Below, in pieces: positions 45,803 through 55,308 of a stretch of 64,000 nucleotides of DNA. The notes beneath the pieces were generated by a model. It saw only the letters and a program-made list of their open reading frames with translations, was not told the DNA's origin and did no database searches. Numbering within the stretch: position 1 is the stretch's first letter; every line of letters starts with the position of its first letter. The stretch is from contig NZ_CP075169.1 in NCBI RefSeq assembly GCF_016865525.2, positions 6,262,337-6,326,336 on the forward strand, written 5' to 3'. The stretch is from Sodalis ligni. GTDB taxonomy: Bacteria; Pseudomonadota; Gammaproteobacteria; Enterobacterales; Enterobacteriaceae. A program made the position numbers and the translations under genes.

Positions 45803-46747
45803 TCAAAGCTCCTGCCGCACGCGCGGATCCAGAAAAGTGTTGATCAGGTCGGCGATGAGATTGGCCAGTACATAACATCCGGAGGTCACCACCACCGTCC
45901 CCATCACCACCGGAAAATTGCGGGAAATCACCGAGTCGTACGCCAGCTTGCCCAGGCCGGGCCGCGCGAACACGATCTCGGTCAACACCGCGCCGGAGAG
46001 CAGCGAACCAATGCCGACCCCTAATACCGACACCACCGGCACCACCGCGATGGGCAGGGCATAGCGCAGCGCAATCAACCGATCGCCGATGCCGAAGGCG
46101 CGGAAGGTGCGGATATGGTTTTCCTTCAGCACTTCCAGCATCGAGGCCCGCACCAGCCGGGCCAAATAACCGATCCAGCTTAATGCCACCGTCAGGGAGG
46201 GCAGTACCAGCGCCTGTAACTGCGAGCCCAAATCCCCCTGCTGCCCCGCGCCGATGGCCGGAAACCACTTCAATGTCACTGAGAACACCAGCAGTGCGTA
46301 AATCGCCACCACAAAAGCCGGCAGGGCGATCACGCTGGTGGACAGCAGCCCTATCAGCCGGTCGAGCCAGGTATTGGGCCGCAAGGCCGCCCAGCACCCC
46401 AGCGGGATGCCGATAATAATGGCCCAGGCAATGGCCGACAGGGCCAGAATGAGGGTATTGGGTAAGGCGCGGGCAATAAGCTGATTCACCGGCCGATGAG
46501 TCAGGACATCTTCGCCGAGATCTCCTGCGGCCACATGGACGATAAATCGTCCGATTTGCACGATAGCCGGCTGATCAAGCCCCATGTGTTCACGCAATGC
46601 CTGCTTTTGCGCCTCGCTGGCCCTCGGTCCCAACGCTACCGAAGCCGGATCCCCGGGCACTAAAAACACCAGACAGAATAATATCGTGATTGCCACCAGC
46701 ATCACTGACGCCGCCAGTACTAACCGGCGAAGCAGGTAAAAGAACAT
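45803..46747 (-). CDS. Dipeptide/oligopeptide ABC transporter permease (DppB type)
   Basis: A 314-residue permease beginning MFFYLLRRLVLAASVMLVAITILFCLVFLVPGDPA, the classic DppB start, with the EAA loop MLEVLKENHIRTFRAFGIGDRLIALRYALP and C-terminal VLANLIADLINTFLDPRVR. First gene of dppB-dppC-dppD-dppF-binding protein; the promoter should lie just beyond 46747. Confidence 0.92.
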   Translation of the reverse strand: MFFYLLRRLVLAASVMLVAITILFCLVFLVPGDPASVALGPRASEAQKQALREHMGLDQPAIVQIGRFIVHVAAGDLGEDVLTHRPVNQLIARALPNTLILALSAIAWAIIIGIPLGCWAALRPNTWLDRLIGLLSTSVIALPAFVVAIYALLVFSVTLKWFPAIGAGQQGDLGSQLQALVLPSLTVALSWIGYLARLVRASMLEVLKENHIRTFRAFGIGDRLIALRYALPIAVVPVVSVLGVGIGSLLSGAVLTEIVFARPGLGKLAYDSVISRNFPVVMGTVVVTSGCYVLANLIADLINTFLDPRVRQEL

Positions 46748-47794
46748 AAGCGCAGCCTGTTAAATTAATTTTGTCAATGAAACGACAGCCCACCATCCGG
46801 CGCCGGAGAGATCTTCCGTCACGTTTTACTCAATTCGGGTGGGAGATAACCGGAAAATCGTCGCCGGCCCGACCGGTTATTTCGCCGGCTTCGGCGGATT
46901 GCGGCGGTAAACGTAAGCAAGCTTGCCAGTGTTTCAACGAAACAAAGGCCACATTCACGACATGATTTATTAACAATGCGACATATAAGAACTACGTATG
47001 CATGTCCGGTCCTATCCGGTCCTGTCCGGCCAAAATAGCGTTCTGACCGCCGGATCATTCACCAGCGTCCTTTTCTTACGCCGCCGCGTTAAAAGCGTCG
47101 CGCCATCTCTTATGACTTTTTTAGACTTTACTTCATTGAAGTCTAAGCAATAATTTCTTCCGCTGCTGTGCCGGCAGCGTTTTTATAAAAACATCACAAC
47201 ATAAAAATCAACGCGTTACGTTAAACCTCACGGGTTCCCGCGAATTGTTTTACGATCACGGCAAGGTATTTATTAAATTTATTTTTTATTATTTTATAAA
47301 ATGCACTATTACATTATGCTTGTACGTCATATTTACACCTTGTAGACATAATAAAAACCTCCAATAAATCAACAAGATTTTATCTATATCATCTTTATGT
47401 TAATTGAAAATTAGCAGGCTACTTAGTTATCATAAAAGTAATAAAGTAAAATAACATATCAACGACGTAATATTTCTGTATAGCATCCGTATTTTTCAAT
47501 TAGTCGTGTTTAAAAATAGAAAATATTCCTATAAACTGCGCTGGCAATTCGTTAAGTATATTGCATGGCCCGTTCTTCAATTCAGAGATAATTATCGATT
47601 CCCTAATGAGACACCGGGAAATAGGAGGAATTTTATCGCCTTGGATTGAGATGTGTCATTGAAAAATTTGTTAAAAATATGTTTTAAATTATGAAAATGG
47701 CGGGACTATTAAATACCCCACCCTCCATTTATAACAAATTTTAACCTGCAATCGCGGCGAGTGAATCGCCTTAATTTCACCTAGAGATTATAAA
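46748..47794. other. Long intergenic region, about 1 kb
   Basis: No gene is convincing. The first 350 bases have moderate GC and contain a short direct repeat array, three copies of a TCCGG(TCC) unit at about 47005-47029. From about 47140 to 47790 the DNA is very AT-rich. It should hold the promoters of the ABC operon (leftward) and of the broken marR-like gene (rightward). Confidence 0.5.
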
Positions 47795-48216
47795 ATGGAA
47801 AAAGTTAAAGATATTGCCGACACCGTGGAATCTTTATCACGTATCTATCATCGCTTACGTAAAGAAGTGAACGGACAATTGGTTAACGAAGGACTGTCAT
47901 TATCCAAAATGAAAATTCTTCAATTGATAACCCATGGCAAAACCAGCGCGACGGATATCAAAACTATATGGGCTTTTCATCCCGCACCGTGGTCACCGTG
48001 CTGGACGCCCTGGAAAAGGATCTTATGCTGCAACGCCAGCAAAGCCCTACTGACCGGCGGGGCAAACACCCTTATATTACGGAGAAAAGGCTGGGTAAAC
48101 TGCATATCGCCCAACACACGCCCCGGACCACTCTTGGGCGTTTTCTTTCCCCCCTCTCCCAAACGCCCTTGGTAAAACTTTGCGGAATCTGCCATAATCT
48201 TGAACTGAGTCAATAG
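47795..48216 (+). pseudogene. MarR family regulator, frameshifted
   Basis: A small MarR-type winged-helix regulator. ATG 47795 reads MEKVKDIADTVESLSRIYHRLRKEV and LSLSKMKILQLITHGKTSATDIK, then the frame breaks at an A4 run (47960-47963) that seems to have lost one A. The next frame carries the rest of the wing and dimer helix, MGFSSRTVVTVLDALEKDLMLQRQQSPTDRRGKH, to a stop at 48216. Restored length is about 140 residues, normal for the family. The first-frame product ends at 48175 and lacks the recognition helix, so it should be inactive. Target unknown. Confidence 0.75.
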
Positions 48217-48904
48217 TAATTCTGGTCTTTTTTTGCGAATACAAACGTTAAGTGATAATGGTTAATTTAACCCCTTACACTTAATATACTCTGAACATTC
48301 TTCATCAATTTTCACGTCCGGATTGATGAGGAAAACTTTCTCGGCGTCCAGACATATAAGTGATGTTTGATATATGCATGTGGATAGTTTTACCCTGGCG
48401 GATCGGGTCAGATGAGCGATCGTGCATTTAGGAATGGGGCATATCCGCAGAAATTCAGGGTTGCCGGTATGGCCGGCATCCTTTATTAATTTGATTCATT
48501 GTCTTCATCAACAAAAAACTCTTCTTTTGATACTTAAATTTTTCTTAATATTATGCTCGAGGGACTACGCATTTTCTGCGCAGCATTGCCGATAATCTGC
48601 TTTTTAATCTTTTTACTGGAAATTTATTCCCCGCCGGCACATCGCCACCTTATGCCGGTGCGGCGCAAGGCCGCTTCCCGCTTCAGCGCCGCTTCGCCGT
48701 CGCCAGGCCATCGCTGGCCCGGACGTAAGGCTCGGATGGCATAAATTCCTCTCGCCGCAGCAAGTGAGGCTGCATCCGGCGCCAATGCCGTGTATAATAA
48801 CCGCTGTGATCAATTATACCCACCATCTTTCAAGCGGCAGCTGACGCTTGAACGCCATCGGGTATAGATGCGTCGATTCATTAACCACAGTCGAAAATCC
48901 CAGT
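48217..48904. other. Intergenic region before gmk
   Basis: No credible gene in about 690 bases. A short hairpin GCCGG-TATGG-CCGGC lies near 48464-48478, followed by ATCCTTT, and could terminate transcription from the left. The promoter of gmk is placed near 48793. Confidence 0.5.
48770..48798 (+). promoter_or_regulatory. Probable sigma-70 promoter of gmk-rpoZ-spoT
   Basis: A perfect -10 hexamer TATAAT at 48793-48798 lies 107 bases before the gmk ATG. The -35 region at the right distance (CTGCAT, 48770-48775) is poor, so the promoter may be weak or activator-dependent. Placement is from sequence only. Confidence 0.5.
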
Positions 48905-49528
48905 ATGGTTCAAGGAACGCTTTACATTGTTTCCGCACCCAGCGGCGCGGGAAAATCCAGCCTGATTCAGGCGTTGCTTAAAACACAACCGCTTTACGAC
49001 ACTCAGGTTTCGGTTTCCCACACCACGCGCCCCGTTCGTCCGGGTGAAAAACAGGGTGAACATTATTATTTTGTTTCCAAGGCGGAATTCGAACGCATGA
49101 TCAAGGAAGACGCCTTTTTGGAGTATGCGAACGTCTTCGGTAATTATTACGGCACTTCCCGCGAAATGATCGAACAGGTGTTATCCACCGGCGTGGACGT
49201 CTTTTTGGATATCGATTGGCAAGGGGCGCAGCAAATTCGTAACAAAATGCCCCAGACGCGCAGTATCTTCGTGCTGCCGCCCTCCAAAGAGGAACTGGAT
49301 CGCCGGCTGCGGGGCCGCGGACAGGACAGCGACGAAATCATCGCCGGGCGCATGGCGCAGGCGGTGGCCGAGATGTCCCATTATGCCGAATATGATTACC
49401 TGATCGTAAATGATGAATTTAATACGGCGCTGATGGATTTGAAAACCATCATCCGTGCCGAACGTCTGCGTCTGAACCGCCAAAAACTGCGGCATGACGC
49501 TTTAATCACCAAACTGTTGGCGGACTGA
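48905..49528 (+). CDS. gmk: Guanylate kinase
   Basis: Essential enzyme phosphorylating GMP and dGMP with ATP. The 207-residue protein begins [25 protein letters not shown] with the Walker A loop. The GMP-binding blocks are [14 protein letters not shown] and [13 protein letters not shown], followed by [11 protein letters not shown] and [13 protein letters not shown]. Start 48905 is set by the family; a longer frame from 48848 is leader. Shares an operon with rpoZ and spoT, linking GMP supply and (p)ppGpp metabolism. Confidence 0.97.
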   Translation: MVQGTLYIVSAPSGAGKSSLIQALLKTQPLYDTQVSVSHTTRPVRPGEKQGEHYYFVSKAEFERMIKEDAFLEYANVFGNYYGTSREMIEQVLSTGVDVFLDIDWQGAQQIRNKMPQTRSIFVLPPSKEELDRRLRGRGQDSDEIIAGRMAQAVAEMSHYAEYDYLIVNDEFNTALMDLKTIIRAERLRLNRQKLRHDALITKLLAD

Positions 49529-49582
49529 GACAACTTTCAGTATGATGCCCAGTCATTTCTTCATCTGTGGAGTAGCTCGCAT

Positions 49583-49858
49583 ATGGCACGCGTAACTGTA
49601 CAAGACGCCGTCGAAAAAATTGGTAACCGTTTTGACCTGGTGCTGGTCGCTGCTCGTCGAGCTCGGCAACTTCAGGTCGGCGGCAAAGACCCTCTGGTTG
49701 CTGAAGAAAACGATAAGTTCACCGTTATCGCCCTGCGTGAAATCGAAGAAGGCCTGATTACCAATCAGATCCTCGACCTGCGGGATCGTCAGGAACAGCA
49801 GGAGCAGGAAGCCGCGGAAATCCAGGCGGTAACCGCGATTGCTGAAGGCCGTCGCTAA
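49583..49858 (+). CDS. rpoZ: RNA polymerase omega subunit
   Basis: The 91-residue omega subunit, which helps assemble the beta' subunit into RNA polymerase and forms part of a (p)ppGpp binding site. The sequence [30 protein letters not shown] and [19 protein letters not shown] is nearly identical to E. coli. GGAG lies nine bases upstream of the ATG. Located 54 bases after gmk and 20 bases before spoT. Confidence 0.98.
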   Translation: MARVTVQDAVEKIGNRFDLVLVAARRARQLQVGGKDPLVAEENDKFTVIALREIEEGLITNQILDLRDRQEQQEQEAAEIQAVTAIAEGRR

Positions 49859-49878
49859 CCTCAAACAACGGTTCGCAA

Positions 49879-51981
49879 TTGTATCTGTTTGAAAGTCTGA
49901 ATCTATTGATTCAACGTTACCTGCCAGAGGATCAAATCAAACTCCTCCGGCAGGCGTATCTTGTCGCCCGTGATGCTCACGAGGGGCAGACACGCTCCAG
50001 CGGTGAGCCCTACATTACCCACCCTGTGGCCGTGGCATGCATCCTGGCGGAAATGCGCCTCGATTATGAAACGCTGATGGCGGCGTTGCTGCATGATGTC
50101 ATCGAGGATACCCCCGCCACCTACCAGGACATGGAACAACTGTTCGGTAAAAGCGTGGCGGAGCTGGTGGAAGGGGTATCCAAGCTCGACAAGCTGAAGT
50201 TCCGCGACAAGAAAGAAGCCCAGGCGGAAAACTTTCGCAAGATGATCATGGCGATGGTGCAGGATATCCGGGTGGTGCTGATCAAGCTGGCGGACAGAAC
50301 GCATAACATGCGCACCCTGGGTGCGCTGCGCCCCGACAAACGCCGGCGCATCGCCCGTGAAACGCTGGAAATATACAGCCCCCTGGCCCATCGCCTCGGC
50401 ATCCACCATCTCAAGACGGAACTTGAGGAGCTGGGCTTCGAAGCGCTGTATCCGAACCGCTACCGGGTCATCAAAGAAGTGGTCAAGGCCGCGCGCGGCA
50501 ACCGCAAAGAGATGATCCAGAAGATACTCGCCGAAATCGAAGGGCGACTGACCGAAGCCGGCATCCCCTGCCGGGTCAGCGGACGGGAAAAGCATCTTTA
50601 TTCCATTTATTGCAAAATGCACCTTAAAGAGCAGCGTTTCCATTCCATTATGGATATCTATGCCTTTCGGGTGATCGTCGGCGAAGTGGACACCTGTTAT
50701 CGCGTATTGGGACAGATGCACAGCCTGTATAAACCGCGCCCCGGGCGGGTGAAGGATTATATCGCCATTCCCAAGGCCAACGGCTACCAGTCCCTGCACA
50801 CCTCCATGATCGGTCCCCATGGCGTTCCGGTCGAGGTGCAAATCCGCACCGAAGACATGGATCAAATGGCGGAAATGGGGGTGGCGGCGCACTGGGCTTA
50901 TAAAGAACAGGGCGAAACCGGCACCACGGCCCAAATCCGCGCCCAGCGCTGGATGCAAAGCCTGCTGGAGCTGCAGCAGAGCGCCGGCAGCTCGTTTGAA
51001 TTTATCGAAAGCGTCAAATCCGATTTGTTCCCGGATGAAATCTATGTGTTCACGCCGGAAGGCCGCATCGTCGAGCTGCCGGCGGGCGCCACCCCGGTGG
51101 ATTTCGCTTATGCGGTGCATACCGATATCGGCCATGCCTGCGTTGGCGCCCGAGTGGATCGACAGCCGTATCCCCTGTCGCAGGCCTTGACCAGCGGACA
51201 GGCGGTGGAAATCATCACCGCTCCCGGCGCCCGTCCCAATGCGGCGTGGCTGAACTTTGTGGTCAGTTCCAAGGCACGGGCCAAGATACGCCAGATGCTG
51301 AAGAACCTTAAGCGCGACGATTCCGTCAGCCTGGGCCGCAGACTATTGAATCACGCCCTGGGGGGCAGCCGGAAACTGGCCGAGGTGGCGCCGGAAAACC
51401 TTCAGCGCGAGCTGGACCGGATGAAACTGGCGTCCCTTGATGACCTGCTGGCGGAAATCGGCCTGGGCAACGCCATGAGCGTGGTTATTGCCCGCAATCT
51501 GCAGGGCGATCAGTCCAATATGGCGCAGCCCGGTCCGAAGACGCTGCCCATCAAAGGCGCCGACGGCGTATTGATCACCTTCGCCAAATGCTGCCGCCCC
51601 ATCCCCGGAGATCCGATTATCGCCCACGTCAGCCCCGGCAAAGGCCTGGTGGTACACCATGAATCCTGCCGCAATATCCGCGGTATCCAGAAAGACGCGG
51701 AAAAATTCATGGCGGTGGAATGGCAGTTGGATACCGAGCAGGAATTTATTGCCGAAATCAAAGTGGACATGTTTAATCATCAGGGAGTACTGGCCAATCT
51801 GACCGCGGCCATTAACGCCGCCGATTCCAATATCCAGAGCCTGAACACCGAAGAAAAAGACGGCCGGGTCTATAGCGCGTTTATCCGTCTTACCACCCGC
51901 GACCGTGTCCATCTGGCCAACATCATGCGCAAAATACGCGTAATGCCGGATGTGATCAAGGTGACGCGCAACCGGAATTAA
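49879..51981 (+). CDS. spoT: Bifunctional (p)ppGpp synthase/hydrolase SpoT
   Basis: A 700-residue enzyme that degrades and weakly makes (p)ppGpp in response to carbon, fatty acid and iron limitation. It begins at a TTG, as in E. coli. The hydrolase HD domain spans about 20-180 (ITHPVAVACILAEM, HDVIEDTPATYQDM, KLADRTHNMRTLG). The synthetase domain is near 230-345 (FHSIMDIYAFRVIV, KDYIAIPKANGYQSLHTSMIG). The TGS domain follows at 385-450 (IYVFTPEGRIVELPAGATPVDFAY) and an ACT domain lies at the C-terminus. No domain is broken. It is followed by recG without the trmH gene found between them in E. coli. Confidence 0.97.
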   Translation: MYLFESLNLLIQRYLPEDQIKLLRQAYLVARDAHEGQTRSSGEPYITHPVAVACILAEMRLDYETLMAALLHDVIEDTPATYQDMEQLFGKSVAELVEGVSKLDKLKFRDKKEAQAENFRKMIMAMVQDIRVVLIKLADRTHNMRTLGALRPDKRRRIARETLEIYSPLAHRLGIHHLKTELEELGFEALYPNRYRVIKEVVKAARGNRKEMIQKILAEIEGRLTEAGIPCRVSGREKHLYSIYCKMHLKEQRFHSIMDIYAFRVIVGEVDTCYRVLGQMHSLYKPRPGRVKDYIAIPKANGYQSLHTSMIGPHGVPVEVQIRTEDMDQMAEMGVAAHWAYKEQGETGTTAQIRAQRWMQSLLELQQSAGSSFEFIESVKSDLFPDEIYVFTPEGRIVELPAGATPVDFAYAVHTDIGHACVGARVDRQPYPLSQALTSGQAVEIITAPGARPNAAWLNFVVSSKARAKIRQMLKNLKRDDSVSLGRRLLNHALGGSRKLAEVAPENLQRELDRMKLASLDDLLAEIGLGNAMSVVIARNLQGDQSNMAQPGPKTLPIKGADGVLITFAKCCRPIPGDPIIAHVSPGKGLVVHHESCRNIRGIQKDAEKFMAVEWQLDTEQEFIAEIKVDMFNHQGVLANLTAAINAADSNIQSLNTEEKDGRVYSAFIRLTTRDRVHLANIMRKIRVMPDVIKVTRNRN

Positions 51982-52016
51982 CCCCCTCCGGGGTTAATCT
52001 GCCACGGAGAGCTGAA

Positions 52017-54101
52017 ATGATGGAAGGCCGTCTGCTGAACGCCATACCGTTGAATACGCTTTCAGGGGTCGGTCCCGCACAGGCGGCCAAGCTCGCCCGG
52101 CTCGGGCTGGAAAATCTCCAGGATTTATTGCTGCATCTGCCTTTGCGCTACGAAGACCGCACCCGGTTATACGCCATCGGCGACGTCCTGCCCGGCATGT
52201 TTGTAACGGTGCAGGGGGAAGTGCTCGGGTCCGACATCAGCTTCGGCCGGCGGCGCATGCTGACCTGCCGGGTCCGCGACGACAGCGGCCTTATCACCCT
52301 GCGCTTTTTCAACTTCAACGCCTCGATGAAAAACAGCCTGGCCGCCGGTCGCCGGATTACCGCCTATGGCGAAATCCGGCGCGGACAGCTGGGGGCCGAA
52401 ATCATCCATCCGGAATACCATATCCTCGGCGATCACAGCGAGGTCGAACTGGCCCCGGCCCTGACGCCGGTGTATCCCACCACCGAAGGCGTCCGCCAGG
52501 CCTCACTGCGCAATCTGACGGATCAGGCGCTGCTTTTGCTCGATACCTATCCCATTGCCGAACTGCTGCCGCCGGAGCTGAGCCGGGGACTTATCGGCTT
52601 GCCCGAGGCGCTGCGCACGTTGCATCGCCCGCCGCCGGATATCTCGCTGGCGGATCTAGAGCAGGGCAAACATCCGGCCCAGCGGCGTCTGATCCTGGAA
52701 GAATTGCTGGCCCATAATCTCAGCATGCTGGCGGTACGGGCCGGGGTGCGCAAAGATCTGGCCCTGGCGTTAACCCCGGGACCGCAGTTGAAACAGCGGT
52801 TTCTCTCTTTGCTTCCCTTTACGCCCACCGGCGCGCAGCGGCGGGTGGTGGATGAAATAGAACGGGACCTGGCGCAGCCGGTGCCGATGATGCGGCTGGT
52901 GCAGGGGGATGTGGGTTCGGGAAAAACCCTGGTGGCGGCGCTGGCGGCATTGCGGGCCATCGGCGAGGGTAAGCAGGTGGCGCTGATGGCCCCCACCGAG
53001 CTGCTGGCGGAGCAGCATGCCATGACCTTCCGCGCCTGGTTCGAACCGCTGGGCATTGAGGTAGGCTGGCTGGCTGGCAAACAAAAGGGCAAGGCGCGCC
53101 AGGCCCAGCAGGACGCCATCGCGCAGGGGAGCGTGGGCATGGTGGTGGGTACCCATGCGATATTTCAGGAGCAGGTGCAATTTTCAGGGCTGGCGCTGGT
53201 TATCATTGATGAGCAGCACCGGTTTGGCGTCCATCAGCGTTTGGCGCTGTGGGAAAAGGGGCTGGCGCAGGGCTACCATCCACATCAGTTGATCATGACC
53301 GCCACTCCCATTCCCCGGACCCTGGCCATGACCGCTTATGCCGATCTGGATACCTCGGTTATCGATGAATTGCCCCCGGGGCGTACGCCGGTGACCACCG
53401 TGGCCATTCCGGATAGCCGGCGGACCGAGGTTATACAGCGGGTGCGGCAGGCTTGTTTGCAAGAGCAGCGCCAGGCTTATTGGGTCTGTACCCTGATTGA
53501 TGAATCCGATTTGCTGGAGGCCCAGGCGGCGCAGGCCACTTGGGAAGACCTGCAGGCCGCCTTGCCTGAGCTGCGTATCGGTCTGGTGCACGGCCGGCTG
53601 AAGTCCAAGGAAAAGCAGGAGATTATGCGGGCGTTCAAGGCCGGGGAGATCCATTTGCTGGTGGCCACCACCGTGATAGAAGTGGGGGTGGATGTGCCTA
53701 ATGCCAGCCTGATGATTATCGAGAATCCCGAACGTCTGGGCCTGGCGCAATTGCACCAGCTGCGCGGCCGGGTCGGCCGCGGCGCGGTAGCCTCCCATTG
53801 CGTGCTGTTATATAAGTCTCCCCTGAGTAAAACCGCCCAGAGGCGGTTACAGGTATTACGGGATACCAATGATGGTTTTGCCATCGCCCAGCAGGATTTG
53901 GAAATCCGCGGCCCCGGGGAACTGCTGGGTACGCGCCAAACCGGCAATGCGGAGTTCAAAGTGGCGGATTTGCTGCGCGACCAGGCGATGATCCCGGAGG
54001 TCCAGCGCCTGGCGCGCCATATTCATGAGCATCATCCCGACTCCGCCCGGCTGCTGATTGAGCGCTGGATGCCGGAGCGGGTGCGTTACACCAATGCGTA
54101 G
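52017..54101 (+). CDS. recG: ATP-dependent DNA helicase RecG
   Basis: A 694-residue monomeric helicase that remodels stalled replication forks and Holliday junctions. The N-terminal wedge domain (LHLPLRYEDRTRLYAIGD, OB fold GLITLRFFNFNASMK) covers about 1-260. The helicase core has Walker A LVQGDVGSGKTLVA, APTELLAEQH, the DEQH box VIIDEQHRFGVHQR, TATPIPRTLAM, VGVDVPNASLMII and QLRGRVGRG. The C-terminal TRG motif region is intact (NDGFAIAQQDLEIRGPGELLGTRQ). Start 52017 has GGAG seven bases upstream; the next ATG is adjacent. Length matches E. coli. Confidence 0.97.
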   Translation: MMEGRLLNAIPLNTLSGVGPAQAAKLARLGLENLQDLLLHLPLRYEDRTRLYAIGDVLPGMFVTVQGEVLGSDISFGRRRMLTCRVRDDSGLITLRFFNFNASMKNSLAAGRRITAYGEIRRGQLGAEIIHPEYHILGDHSEVELAPALTPVYPTTEGVRQASLRNLTDQALLLLDTYPIAELLPPELSRGLIGLPEALRTLHRPPPDISLADLEQGKHPAQRRLILEELLAHNLSMLAVRAGVRKDLALALTPGPQLKQRFLSLLPFTPTGAQRRVVDEIERDLAQPVPMMRLVQGDVGSGKTLVAALAALRAIGEGKQVALMAPTELLAEQHAMTFRAWFEPLGIEVGWLAGKQKGKARQAQQDAIAQGSVGMVVGTHAIFQEQVQFSGLALVIIDEQHRFGVHQRLALWEKGLAQGYHPHQLIMTATPIPRTLAMTAYADLDTSVIDELPPGRTPVTTVAIPDSRRTEVIQRVRQACLQEQRQAYWVCTLIDESDLLEAQAAQATWEDLQAALPELRIGLVHGRLKSKEKQEIMRAFKAGEIHLLVATTVIEVGVDVPNASLMIIENPERLGLAQLHQLRGRVGRGAVASHCVLLYKSPLSKTAQRRLQVLRDTNDGFAIAQQDLEIRGPGELLGTRQTGNAEFKVADLLRDQAMIPEVQRLARHIHEHHPDSARLLIERWMPERVRYTNA

Positions 54102-54148
54102 CAGCAACTCCTGAGGCACGCTCTCCCTTTAGCATGACTCGCCTCGGC

Positions 54149-54170
54149 CTGCCGTAACGTTACGCGGCAG
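54149..54170. terminator. Hairpin between convergent recG and frlR
   Basis: CTGCC-GTAAC pairs with GTTAC-GC-GGCAG to give a stem with a two-base bulge in the gap between the recG stop (54101) and the frlR stop (54180). No U-tract follows on either strand, so its use as a terminator is plausible but unproven. Confidence 0.4.
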
Positions 54171-54179
54171 CGAACGGCG

Positions 54180-54995
54180 TCAGACCAGCAGATCGGCGGC
54201 CGGTCCGGCATCGCTTTCACGTCGGGCGAGGGCCTGCCCGGACGACAGGGTGGTGGCAATCCGAAATGCCACCCGCTGCGGATGGTTGACCGAGACCAAA
54301 TATTCGTTCGGCCGTTTATCGCTATCGAAAATCACACCGCGGTAGGTCAGCGCCGGCGAACCGGGTTCGGCCTGCAGCAATTCCTGCTCTTCCGGGGTCA
54401 TGATGCCTACGCGGATGGTGCCTTCGTCGGATACGCCGACGATGCCATAGCGCGCAGCCAATAGCTGATTGAGGGACGTGCCCTGGCGCATATCCTCCGC
54501 GCACAGGCCGGGCACCCGCTCCTGCGGCAGATAGCTGGTTTCCAGGCAGAATGGTTTGGTATCCGCCAGGCGCAGGCGTTTGATGATCAAGACCGGCGTG
54601 CCGGTCTTGATAGCCAGCAGCCGGGCGATGCGCGAGCTGGCCGCGGCCTGGTGGAAAAAAATCAGCCTGCTGCTCGGCACCGCGCCGTTCAGTTCGACTA
54701 TCTTGCTGATGCCCAACTGCACCGGCTGCGTCAGCGGCCGTTCGATGGCCGTGCTGGTCAGAAACGTACCGCGATTGCCGCGACGCTCAAGCACGCCGGT
54801 CCCGATCAGCTCATCGAGGATTTTGCGCAGGGTCATGCGGCTGATGCCAAGCATGTCCGCCAGGTCGCGCTCGGAGGGAATTTGATCGCCGGGATTGAAT
54901 TCCGGCGTTTCCAGCAGATGTTGCAATGCCTCGCGCGTGGCCAGATAGGCTTTGCGCGGCCGTTGGCCGGCGCGGCGTTCGGTCTGTTTATCCAT
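54180..54995 (-). CDS. frlR: GntR/HutC-type regulator (FrlR-like)
   Basis: A 271-residue regulator with an N-terminal GntR winged HTH (FNPGDQIPSERDLADMLGISRMTLRKILDELIGTGVLERRGNRGTFL) and a C-terminal UTRA sugar-phosphate sensing domain (TPVLIIKRLRLADTKPFCLETSYLP, SPALTYRGVIFDSDKRPNEYLVSVNHP). It is divergent from a binding-protein, frlB and frlD genes, so fructoselysine-6-phosphate or a similar sugar phosphate is the likely inducer. The FrlR name is by context. Confidence 0.85.
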   Translation of the reverse strand: MDKQTERRAGQRPRKAYLATREALQHLLETPEFNPGDQIPSERDLADMLGISRMTLRKILDELIGTGVLERRGNRGTFLTSTAIERPLTQPVQLGISKIVELNGAVPSSRLIFFHQAAASSRIARLLAIKTGTPVLIIKRLRLADTKPFCLETSYLPQERVPGLCAEDMRQGTSLNQLLAARYGIVGVSDEGTIRVGIMTPEEQELLQAEPGSPALTYRGVIFDSDKRPNEYLVSVNHPQRVAFRIATTLSSGQALARRESDAGPAADLLV

Positions 54996-55202
54996 GGTCT
55001 ATTTTCATCCGGGCGCGTGCGGCGGAGTGATCCGGCCGATCGGTGGTAATACCGGCGCTGGATATCCGTTGGCAATCTACTGTGCCGATAGCTAACTATA
55101 CCACCGTCCGCCCTCCGGCGCCAAAGGTCAGTGTCATCCCCGCCCCGGCTCGCGCGAATTATCGATATTGCGCTTGCTGGCTGTTGCCTCGGTCGCCAAT
55201 AT

Positions 55203-55240
55203 AAGTTATACCATGATGCTATGGTCTAATTTATGGTACA
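55203..55240. promoter_or_regulatory. Probable FrlR operator region
   Basis: ACCAT (55210-55214) and ATGGT (55221-55225) form an inverted repeat around six bases, with flanking TATACCAT and TATGGTAC words and another TATACCAC at about 55097-55104. Repeated ATACCA/TGGTAT half sites in the divergent gap fit a HutC-type GntR regulator. Assignment to FrlR is inferred. Confidence 0.5.
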
Positions 55241-55308
55241 TTTTATCGCGCCGTTCATTATCCGGACGGCCGGGGCAGGCAGTCAACTTATCCTTCGGAG
55301 CCGTTTCG

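Noticed and set aside
44886..46397. 503-codon frame suggesting a fused permease
   Set aside because: The first 200 codons overlap the DppB-type gene out of frame; the real permease starts at 45800.
49903..51135. 410-codon minus-strand frame
   Set aside because: Complement of spoT; His/Asp-rich antisense of conserved codons with no start signal.
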